Origin: JALYOC01 sp036675345
GTDB taxonomy: Bacteria > Myxococcota > Myxococcia > Myxococcales > Myxococcaceae
Assembly: GCA_036675345.1 (NCBI GenBank)
Contig: JAKFFE010000020.1
Location: 1-64,000 of the forward strand
Direction: 5' to 3'
Length of the DNA: 64,000 nt
A program made the position numbers and the translations under genes. The notes under the pieces are model-generated. The model did no database searches, was not told the DNA's origin, and saw nothing but the letters and a program-made list of their open reading frames with translations. Of this stretch, positions 57,984 to 64,000 are shown piece by piece. Every line of letters begins with the position of its first letter. The first letter of the stretch is position 1.

Positions 57984-60467
57984 TCAGTGTCGGGGGTCCT
58001 CCGCCGCCGGCTGGTCCCCCGGATGCAGCGGCAGCAGGAAGCGGATGGTGGTCCCCGCTCCCGGGGTGCTCTCCGCCCAGATCCGCCCTTCGTGCGCCAG
58101 CACCAGCCCCTCGGCGATCGCCAGCCCCAACCCCGCCCCCCGACGGTCGGTCCGGGAGGCCTGCCAGAAGCGGTTGAACACATGGCGCAGGTTCTCCCGG
58201 GGGATCCCCACCCCGGTGTCGGAGACCGAGACCAGCGCGCACCCCAGCTCCTGCCGGGTGGCGAGGGTGATGCTGCCCCCGGGAGGGGTGAACTTCAGCG
58301 CGTTGGAGAGCAGGTTCTCCAGCACCTGGACCAGCCGATCCGCGTCGCCCCGCACCCACAGGTCCCCCTCGCCCAGCTCCAGGGTCAGGCTGCGCCCCTC
58401 CTTGGCAAACGCGGGGAGCTGGGCCTCGCCCACCTCCCGCACCACCGCGGCCAGGGAGAGCACTTCCCGGCGCACCACCAGCTTTCCGCCCTCCAGGCGG
58501 GTCATGTCCAGCAGGTCGTCGATCAGCCGCTTCATCCGGTTGGCGCTGCGCAGCGCCACCCTCACCTTCCCCACCGACGCCTCCTGGGGATGGTCCTTGA
58601 GCAGCAGCTGCATCGCGGAGACGATCACGTTCAGCGGCCCCCGCAGGTCATGGGCCACGATCCCCGCCACCTCGTCCCGGTCCGCCACCGCGCGGGAGGC
58701 GGCGCCGTACAGCAGGGCGTTGTCCAGGGTCAGCGCCGCCCGGGCCGCCAGCTCCTCGAAGAAGGACCGGTCGTAGGGCCGGAACCGCCGCACCCCCTCC
58801 AGGGTCGCCACCGCCAGGGCGCCCACCTGGTGCCCGCGGGCCACCAGCGGCAGCAGCACCAGACTCTGGGGACGGGCCCGGGTCCAGGCCCGGGCCTCCT
58901 CCTCGTCCTGGGCGATCCGCGAGGCCCAATCGGGGGGAAGCTCCTCCAGCAGCTGGGTCTCTCCGGTGCGCTCCACCTCCGAGAGCAGGTGCGGCCGCAG
59001 CCGGTCCGGGTCCCGTCGCAGGGCGGCCACCAGTCCCGGGTCCCGGCCGCTGACCGCGAACCGCCGCAACACCCCTTCGCCGTCCACGGCCTCCAGCACA
59101 CACAGGTCCCCCAGCTGCGCCACCACCAGATCCGCCAGGCGGGTGCACAGCTGGCGCAGGTCGGTCTCGCGCAACAGCACCGACCCCATGGTGGCCAGGA
59201 AGGCCTGGTACAGCTCCTTGCGCTTGCGGGCGGTGACCTCGGAGGCGATCCCCCCCAGGCCCACCGTCACCCCCTGGGCGTTGCGCACCGGGAACTTGGT
59301 CACCAGGAACACCCGCTGATCCCTCCCCCGCCGGATCAGCTGTTCGCTCTCCACCGCCTTGCCGCTGGCCAGGGCGCGGTCGTCGTCCCGGTCCACCGCG
59401 GCGGCGATCTCCTCCGGGTACAGCTCGCGGGTGGTCTGCCCCACCACTGGCGGGGGAGGACCACCCGGCTGGCTCTCGGCGATCAGCTCCTGCATCTGCC
59501 GGTTGGCCAGCAGGTAGCGGTGCTGGAGATCCTTGAGGAACACCACCGCCGGCGAGTAGTCCATGAAGGCCTGCACCAGTCCGTGGGCCTTCTCCAGTTG
59601 GGTGCGCAACAGGGCCTGCTGCAGGAGGGTGGAGGTCTTGTGGGCCAGCATCCCGAACAGCACCTGCTCATCGGGACTGAACCCGGGGGCGGTGCGGGAC
59701 CCCATGAAGGCGATCCCCAGCGCACCTCCCCCGTTGTCGATCCGGATCCCATACAGCGCGGTCAGCTGGGCGGAGCGCAGCGCCGGGGTCACCGCCACCT
59801 CCAGGATCTGGTCTCCCACCAGATGGATCGGTTCGGTGCCCGAGAGGAGCAGCCCGGCCAGCCCGCTCTGGCTGTCCAGGCGAAGGGTCTGCTCCGCGGC
59901 CACCTCGAACCCGCAGGAGGCGCGCGCCCGGACCGATCCGCCGTCGATGAGCAGGATCGATCCCACATCCAGGCTGGGGATCTCGGCCGCGCAGACCTTC
60001 AGCAGCTGCTGCAGCAGCTGGTCGGTGTCCTCCGCCTTCCCCGCGGAGGCCACCAGCTGGTCCAGGCAGCTGAGCACCCGCAAGCGCACGTGCTGGTAGC
60101 GCTCGGCCGCGCGGGCGACCCAACCGTCAAGCGCCCGGTGGAGCTCCTGCAGCCAGAAGACTGCCTCCGCTGGCGGCGCCCGGGACAGGAGCAGTGAGGT
60201 GACGGACTCGCGCATGGCCGAGAGGTCGTGGAGGGTGGTGCTCAGGTCCCTCCCTGCGTCCAGGCAGGTGAGCACGAAGCGGTCGAGGGCGTCGTGGCTC
60301 TCCGCCCCGGGATCGGCCAGCTGCGCCACCAGGTGGTCCAGCAGCGCGGTGGCGGCGCCGCCACCGTCACCGAAGCAGGCGGAGGCGTGGCGGCGCCAAT
60401 CCTCCAGGATCGCCTCCCTGGACTCTTTGACCATCTGCAGCAGCGAGTCGCGCGGAGCCAAGGGCAT
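57984..60467 (-). CDS. Cytoplasmic sensor histidine kinase (RsbRD-GAF-PAS-GAF-HisKA-HATPase)
   Basis: 827 residues, no membrane helix. Residues 1-150 resemble the RsbRD-type N-terminal helical domain (KESREAILEDWRRHASAC). GAF-like domain at about 155-285 (IPSLDVGSILLIDGGSVRARA). PAS at about 290-410 (GLVQAFMDYSPAVVFLKDLQHRYLLANRQ in parts). A second GAF at about 430-585. HisKA with His606 in IVAHDLRGPLN. HATPase_c with NLLSNALKF, DTGVGIP and GAGLGLAIAEGLV. It therefore senses a cytoplasmic signal. It lacks its own receiver; a receiver gene lies 265 bp upstream on the same strand but behind a hairpin. Confidence 0.93.
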   Translation of the reverse strand: MPLAPRDSLLQMVKESREAILEDWRRHASACFGDGGGAATALLDHLVAQLADPGAESHDALDRFVLTCLDAGRDLSTTLHDLSAMRESVTSLLLSRAPPAEAVFWLQELHRALDGWVARAAERYQHVRLRVLSCLDQLVASAGKAEDTDQLLQQLLKVCAAEIPSLDVGSILLIDGGSVRARASCGFEVAAEQTLRLDSQSGLAGLLLSGTEPIHLVGDQILEVAVTPALRSAQLTALYGIRIDNGGGALGIAFMGSRTAPGFSPDEQVLFGMLAHKTSTLLQQALLRTQLEKAHGLVQAFMDYSPAVVFLKDLQHRYLLANRQMQELIAESQPGGPPPPVVGQTTRELYPEEIAAAVDRDDDRALASGKAVESEQLIRRGRDQRVFLVTKFPVRNAQGVTVGLGGIASEVTARKRKELYQAFLATMGSVLLRETDLRQLCTRLADLVVAQLGDLCVLEAVDGEGVLRRFAVSGRDPGLVAALRRDPDRLRPHLLSEVERTGETQLLEELPPDWASRIAQDEEEARAWTRARPQSLVLLPLVARGHQVGALAVATLEGVRRFRPYDRSFFEELAARAALTLDNALLYGAASRAVADRDEVAGIVAHDLRGPLNVIVSAMQLLLKDHPQEASVGKVRVALRSANRMKRLIDDLLDMTRLEGGKLVVRREVLSLAAVVREVGEAQLPAFAKEGRSLTLELGEGDLWVRGDADRLVQVLENLLSNALKFTPPGGSITLATRQELGCALVSVSDTGVGIPRENLRHVFNRFWQASRTDRRGAGLGLAIAEGLVLAHEGRIWAESTPGAGTTIRFLLPLHPGDQPAAEDPRH

Positions 60468-60703
60468 TCACTCTCCGAGAGAAACTGGATCCCCACGGAA
60501 AAGGACGCAACGCACCCGGAAGCACCGTGGCGCAATGCCTCGTTCGATGCCGAGGGAAATTTAGGCGTCGATCCCCCGACTGCTTGCCGTCTCAACACAG
60601 CCTTGAACGGGGGGCAGACTCCCGTGGCCGCACCGGCCACCGATTGGCCCCCAGGGCCAGTTGCCCGGAGACAGAGGGCCCGTGCAGGGCCGGACGAAGC
60701 GAA

Positions 60704-60723
60704 GGGCGGCTGTTGAGCCGCCT
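60704..60723 (-). terminator. Hairpin after the receiver gene
   Basis: GGCGGCT (60705-60711) pairs with AGCCGCC (60716-60722) around GTTG, 10 bp past the receiver stop on the minus strand. The stem is followed by CTTCGCTTCG, without a clear U-run. It may separate the receiver operon from the kinase. Confidence 0.45.
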
Positions 60724-60732
60724 ACCTTCGGG

Positions 60733-61161
60733 TCAGATCGAGCTCACCGGCACCGGCAACCGCAGCGGCACCGGGGTCTGGCGCCGGGAGACCGCCAGGC
60801 GGGCCACCCGCATCACGAACCGCTCGTCGGGAGGTTTGGCGGCGTAGTCGGCGGCGCCGAAGGAGAGGCAGAAGGCCTTGAAGTCCGGATCCGGATGACC
60901 GCTGACCACCACCACCGGGATCTCCCGGGTCTGGGGATCCCGCTTGAGCTGGGCCAGCAGCTCCAACCCCAGTACCGGCTGGATCACGTCCAGGACGATC
61001 ACCTCCGGGCGGTGCTCCTTGGCCAGGGCCACCACCTCGCAGCGGGTGTCTCCCACCACCTTGAACCCCGCCTGCTCCAGGGGATCCCCCAGGATCCGCA
61101 CGAAGAATGGATCATCATCGGAGATCAGGATCGTGCCGGGGGTGCCGGAAGGAGGGCTCAC
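60733..61161 (-). CDS. Response regulator, receiver domain only
   Basis: 142 residues from GTG 61161, overlapping the preceding stop (GTGA). Acidic pocket ISDDDPFF, phospho-acceptor Asp58 in VIVLDVIQP, Ser in VVVSGHPD and Lys109 in DYAAKP complete the receiver; an output domain is absent. The C-terminal tail is Pro/Val-rich. It is translationally coupled to the outer-membrane-like protein gene upstream and might receive phosphate from the kinase at 57984. Confidence 0.9.
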   Translation of the reverse strand: MSPPSGTPGTILISDDDPFFVRILGDPLEQAGFKVVGDTRCEVVALAKEHRPEVIVLDVIQPVLGLELLAQLKRDPQTREIPVVVVSGHPDPDFKAFCLSFGAADYAAKPPDERFVMRVARLAVSRRQTPVPLRLPVPVSSI

Positions 61162-61787
61162 AGGCGCACCCCCATGCTGAACATGAAGCGCACCCCGGCC
61201 AGGGACCAGGCGGTGAGGGTCAGCCCGCTGCCCGCCAGCTCGGCGGTGGCGGGAGAGTAGAGGACCCGCAGCTCCCCCCCGGCGAACACCGACTCTCCGT
61301 TGCCGGGGAAGTACACCGAGCCCAGCCCGCCGCCCAGCAGCGGGACCCGGGACGCGCTGCTCAACCGCGCCCCGGGGGAGCGGGCCTCCTGGAACACGAA
61401 GCCCGCGCCGCCCAGCGCCACCGCGTACAGGTCCAACTCCGCGGCGTTGGCGCTGTCCGAGCCCAGCACGTAATGCCAGGCCAGCCGGCCCATCGGCGCG
61501 GCCGCCCAGCGCGAGACCTCCTGCGCTGCCTCGCTGCCGCACGCGTGCAGACAGTGCCCCAGCGCGCCCTCCACCCCCAGGGAGAGCGAACCCTCCCCCA
61601 GGGCGAACAGCCCCAGCTCGGCGCTGGCGTTGGCACCGGCGTGGGCCAGCAGCCCGTCCGCCTCCACCCCGAAGCGCAGGTCCCAGCCACCGGGAGCCAG
61701 GGCCCGCGTCTGGTAGGCAGACTGCGCCCCGGCGCCGGCCGGCAGGCAGAGCAAGGCAAGGACTCCCAGGCGAACGGACGACGTCAA
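61158..61787 (-). CDS. Exported outer-membrane-like protein, hypothetical
   Basis: 209 residues from TTG 61787, chosen because GAGGAG lies 7 bases upstream and the signal peptide (VRLGVLALLCLPAGAGAQ) follows immediately. The mature protein has alternating hydrophobic strands such as WDLRFGVEADGLLAHAGANASAELGLFALGEGSLSLGVEG in parts and GGELRVLYSPATAELAG, ending with VRFMFSMGVRL, an aromatic-terminated beta pattern compatible with an outer-membrane barrel. Not assigned to a family. It overlaps the receiver gene by 4 bases and precedes it on the same strand. Confidence 0.75.
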   Translation of the reverse strand: MTSSVRLGVLALLCLPAGAGAQSAYQTRALAPGGWDLRFGVEADGLLAHAGANASAELGLFALGEGSLSLGVEGALGHCLHACGSEAAQEVSRWAAAPMGRLAWHYVLGSDSANAAELDLYAVALGGAGFVFQEARSPGARLSSASRVPLLGGGLGSVYFPGNGESVFAGGELRVLYSPATAELAGSGLTLTAWSLAGVRFMFSMGVRL

Positions 61788-61971
61788 CGAGGCGCTCCTC
61801 GGCGCAGAGATTCCGACGCAGCCCCCCGATTGCCAGCCGGGATCTACCCTACGCGGGGCCCCGGGCGGTGTGCAAAGACGGCGGGAAGGCCTGTGTCCTA
61901 CATCCGGACGACCAGGGGAGGAGGCGGGCGCCTGTCGACCGCGGATCGCCGGCTGTGTAGAACGCGCCGCC

Positions 61972-62496
61972 ATGTCTTCCACCGCGCGCTTCCTGGTCTA
62001 CGCAGATGGTTCCTCGCTCTCCAACCCCGGCGGCCCGGGCGGGACCGGCTTTGTGGTCTTCGACCGCGAACACTCGGCGCTGCGGTTCGGCTCCAAGCGC
62101 TATGTGCGCGACGGGGAGTACGAGGTGACCAACAACCGGATGGAGCTGCGGGCGGTGCTGGAGTCGCTGGACGGGATCCCGGAGGGCGCCAGCGTGGAGC
62201 TGGTCTCCGACTCCCAGTACACCATCAAGGCCCTCTCGATGTGGATCCACGGCTGGCGCAAGAAGGGCTGGAAGACCGCGGAGGGCAAGGCGGTGCTGAA
62301 CCGGGATCTGATCGAGGAGATCGACGCGCGGACCCGCCCGCTGAAGGTGAAGTACGGCTGGGTGCGGGGCCATGACGGCCATCCGGTCAACGAGATGGTG
62401 GATGCGCTGGCGCAGTCCGCCGCGCGCGGGAAGCAGGGGCCCTCCAAGGAGGAGATCGTCGCCGCCCTCAAGCGCGCCTTCCAGGCCGCGAAGTGA
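61972..62496 (+). CDS. rnhA: Ribonuclease HI
   Basis: 174 residues, usual size. Metal-binding acids: Asp12 (VYADGSSLSNPGG), Glu58 (NNRMELRAVLESL), Asp80 (LVSDSQYTIKAL) and Asp144 (NEMVDALAQSA), with His134 in the flexible loop (WVRGHDGHPVNE). It cuts RNA in RNA-DNA hybrids. The C-terminal extension KGKQGPSKEEIVAALKRAF-like helix is slightly longer than in E. coli. It overlaps the CPBP protease start by 4 bases (GTGA), forming an operon with it. Confidence 0.96.
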   Translation: MSSTARFLVYADGSSLSNPGGPGGTGFVVFDREHSALRFGSKRYVRDGEYEVTNNRMELRAVLESLDGIPEGASVELVSDSQYTIKALSMWIHGWRKKGWKTAEGKAVLNRDLIEEIDARTRPLKVKYGWVRGHDGHPVNEMVDALAQSAARGKQGPSKEEIVAALKRAFQAAK

Positions 62497-63380
62497 AGCT
62501 GCTGCGCCGGATCTTCCTCTCCGCCGACGGCCGGCCCCGCTCCGGGTGGGTGATCGCCGTCTTCCTGCTGGCGATGGGCCTGCTGGGCGCCGGGATGGCC
62601 TGGCTGCTGGGGCCGCGCGGGGTGGACTCCGCCCGCCTCGATCCCCAGGCGCTGTCCCGTCAGACCCTCGCCTCCTGGGCCCAATTGGCGGTGGTGCTGG
62701 TGGCGACCTTGATCGCCTGCTGGGCCGGGCGTCAGCGGCTGGGAGACGCGCACCTGAGGGATCCGGCGGCGCTGCGCCGGTGGGGGGCGGGCCTGCTGGG
62801 CGGGGCGGTGATCATCACCGCGGTGGCGGTGGTGCCCTGGCTGTTCGGAGAGTTCGGCTTCCGGCCCTCCCCGGAGCCGGCAGGGGCGGTGGCCCGCTCG
62901 CTGGGGCTGCAGCTGTGGATGCTGCTCCCCGCCGCGACCATGGAGGAGGTGCTGGTCCGGGGGCTGCTGTTGCAGCAGCTGGTCCGCGGGCTGGGCCGGG
63001 TGGCGGCGGTGGGGCTGACCGGGCTGCTGTTCGGGGGGATGCACCTGGGCAACCCGGAGGCCACCGCCTTCGGGTTCGCCAACATCGTGCTGGTGGGCTG
63101 GGTGTTCGGTGGGCTGACCGTGCGGCAGGGGTCGCTGTGGGCCGCCACCGGGCTGCACATTGCCTGGAACGTGCTCCTGGGGACCTTCTGGGGACTGCCG
63201 GTGAGCGGGTTCGACTTCGGGCTCTCGGTGCTGGAGCCCACCCACCTGGGACACCCCCTGTGGACCGGCGGGGCGTTTGGTCCGGAGGCCTCGGCGGTGA
63301 CCACCGCGGTGCTGGCCCTGACCCTGGCGGTGGTGCTGTGGATGCCGGTGCGCGGTTCCCGGGCCGCCGAGACTCACTGA
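62493..63380 (+). CDS. CPBP-family intramembrane metalloprotease
   Basis: 295 residues from GTG 62493, overlapping rnhA. Eight or so hydrophobic helices. The CPBP motifs are present: Glu-Glu-x3-Arg in TMEEVLVRG (Glu151, Glu152, Arg156), His184 in FGGMHLGNP, and His222/Asn226 in GLHIAWNVLLG. It likely cleaves a membrane-embedded or prenylated peptide; the target is unknown. It ends 7 bp into the reverse-strand argE gene. Confidence 0.93.
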   Translation: MKLLRRIFLSADGRPRSGWVIAVFLLAMGLLGAGMAWLLGPRGVDSARLDPQALSRQTLASWAQLAVVLVATLIACWAGRQRLGDAHLRDPAALRRWGAGLLGGAVIITAVAVVPWLFGEFGFRPSPEPAGAVARSLGLQLWMLLPAATMEEVLVRGLLLQQLVRGLGRVAAVGLTGLLFGGMHLGNPEATAFGFANIVLVGWVFGGLTVRQGSLWAATGLHIAWNVLLGTFWGLPVSGFDFGLSVLEPTHLGHPLWTGGAFGPEASAVTTAVLALTLAVVLWMPVRGSRAAETH

Positions 63381-64000
63381 CAGAAGCGGACCACCGCCTC
63401 GCGCAGGATCTCCTCGCAGCGCAGCAGCTCGACCAGGGGGACGAACTCCCCGGTCCGGTGCGCGGTCTGGATGTCGCCGGGGCCGAACACCACCGGCTCG
63501 GCCCCCAGCTCCACCAGCTGCGGCCCCTCGGTGCCAAAGGCCACCGTGTCCGCCGGCTTGCCGCTGTGCTGCACCAGGAACTGCAGCAGCGGTGAGCTGT
63601 CCGGGGTGTCGAAGCCGCGGTCCATCCGCAGCGGCCGCACCTGGGCCTGGTAGTCCGGCTCCTCCATCCGCAGCTGGGCCACCAGCGCCTCCAGCGACTG
63701 CAGCACCGCGGTCACCGGCTGGCCGGGGATCGGGCGCCACTCCACGGTGAAGCGGCAGCTGCCGGGGATGATGTTCTTGGCCTTGCCGCCCTGGATGGTC
63801 CCCACGTTGATGGTGGTGAACGGCGGATCGAAGCGGGGATCCCGCTCCTCCCGCAGCCGGCCCAGGGCCCACGCCTCCAGCCGCTGCAGAAAGCGCCCGG
63901 CGCGGAAGATGGCCGAGGCCCCGGACTCCGGGTAGGCGCTGTGCCCCTCCCGTCCGCGCACCTCCACCTCCGCCAGGCAGTAGCCCTTGTTGGCGCGGAT
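63374..64000 (-). CDS. argE: ArgE/peptidase M20-family deacetylase, 5'-truncated by the window edge
   Basis: The last 208 residues are visible, reading IRANKGYCLAEVEVRGREGHSAYPESG onward. The dimerisation domain is that of acetylornithine deacetylase: GHSAYPESGASAIFRAGRFLQRLE, FTTINVGTIQGGKAKNIIPGSCRFTVEWRPIPG in parts, and the end FGTEGPQLVELGAEPVVFGPGDIQTAHRTGEFV with a metal-ligand His. The catalytic N-terminal half lies beyond the right edge. It removes acetyl from N-acetylornithine in arginine synthesis, or an analogous N-acyl amino acid. Its stop overlaps the CPBP end by 7 bases on the other strand. Confidence 0.9.
   Translation of the reverse strand: MRANKGYCLAEVEVRGREGHSAYPESGASAIFRAGRFLQRLEAWALGRLREERDPRFDPPFTTINVGTIQGGKAKNIIPGSCRFTVEWRPIPGQPVTAVLQSLEALVAQLRMEEPDYQAQVRPLRMDRGFDTPDSSPLLQFLVQHSGKPADTVAFGTEGPQLVELGAEPVVFGPGDIQTAHRTGEFVPLVELLRCEEILREAVVRFCQ

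Overview
The window is 64 kb of high-GC DNA from what looks like a myxobacterium (Myxococcota). The evidence is a DUF2378/TIGR02265-type protein at 24499-25077, a family expanded in Myxococcus and Stigmatella; many lipoproteins with lineage-specific repeats (ELWxxDGT, post-COAP-1, FN3, choice-of-anchor); a Ser/Thr kinase with zinc ribbons; sensor kinases with propellers and GAF/PAS modules; and frequent GTG and TTG starts. No tRNA, rRNA, CRISPR array, insertion sequence, phage gene or origin was recognised.

Layout. 1-830: a 9-bp tandem repeat, two REP-like hairpins and an S26-type peptidase. 0.9-6.6 kb: SlyD-type isomerase, CocE/NonD hydrolase, a FrnE/DsbA-like protein that appears to be a selenoprotein (in-frame UGA at the first position of its redox motif, hairpin downstream), a DUF1801/SRPBCC fusion and a YqeY-like protein. 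6.6-19.8 kb: a gene remnant, an LVIVD-repeat protein, a membrane kinase divergent from a large membrane protein, a SUKH-TPR protein, a secreted TPR protein, a Cys-less glutaredoxin-like protein, an ArsR-AHSA1 pair beside a WYL-regulator remnant, and two lipoproteins. 20-31.9 kb is accessory: a tandem pair of ELWxxDGT lipoproteins, a frameshifted membrane protein, a TFIIB-type zinc-ribbon protein, a MocR regulator and a second tandem lipoprotein pair whose upstream region was duplicated too. 31.9-37.2 kb: secreted and lipoprotein genes of unknown role.

37.2-64 kb is mostly core genome. It holds rpoN; a tightly overlapped minus-strand chain for lipopolysaccharide (LpxL-type acyltransferase, LptC, LptA, LptB, alpha/beta hydrolase); astB; UDP-glucose 6-dehydrogenase coupled to a UbiA-family prenyltransferase and followed upstream by a nucleotidyltransferase (an envelope polysaccharide theme); a polytopic membrane protein; a propeller histidine kinase with its own receiver; a small cytochrome c; mfd; a GAF/PAS histidine kinase downstream of another receiver and an outer-membrane-like protein; rnhA; a CPBP protease; and the 3' part of an argE-like gene that runs off the right edge.

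The observations most worth a second look are the candidate FrnE-like selenoprotein (3757-4374), the zinc-ribbon insertion inside the dimerisation hairpin of the propeller kinase (49966-53175), the perfect palindrome across the mfd start codon, and the ATGCCT-type operator in front of the arsR gene. All family assignments come from reading translated sequence; no database search was possible.
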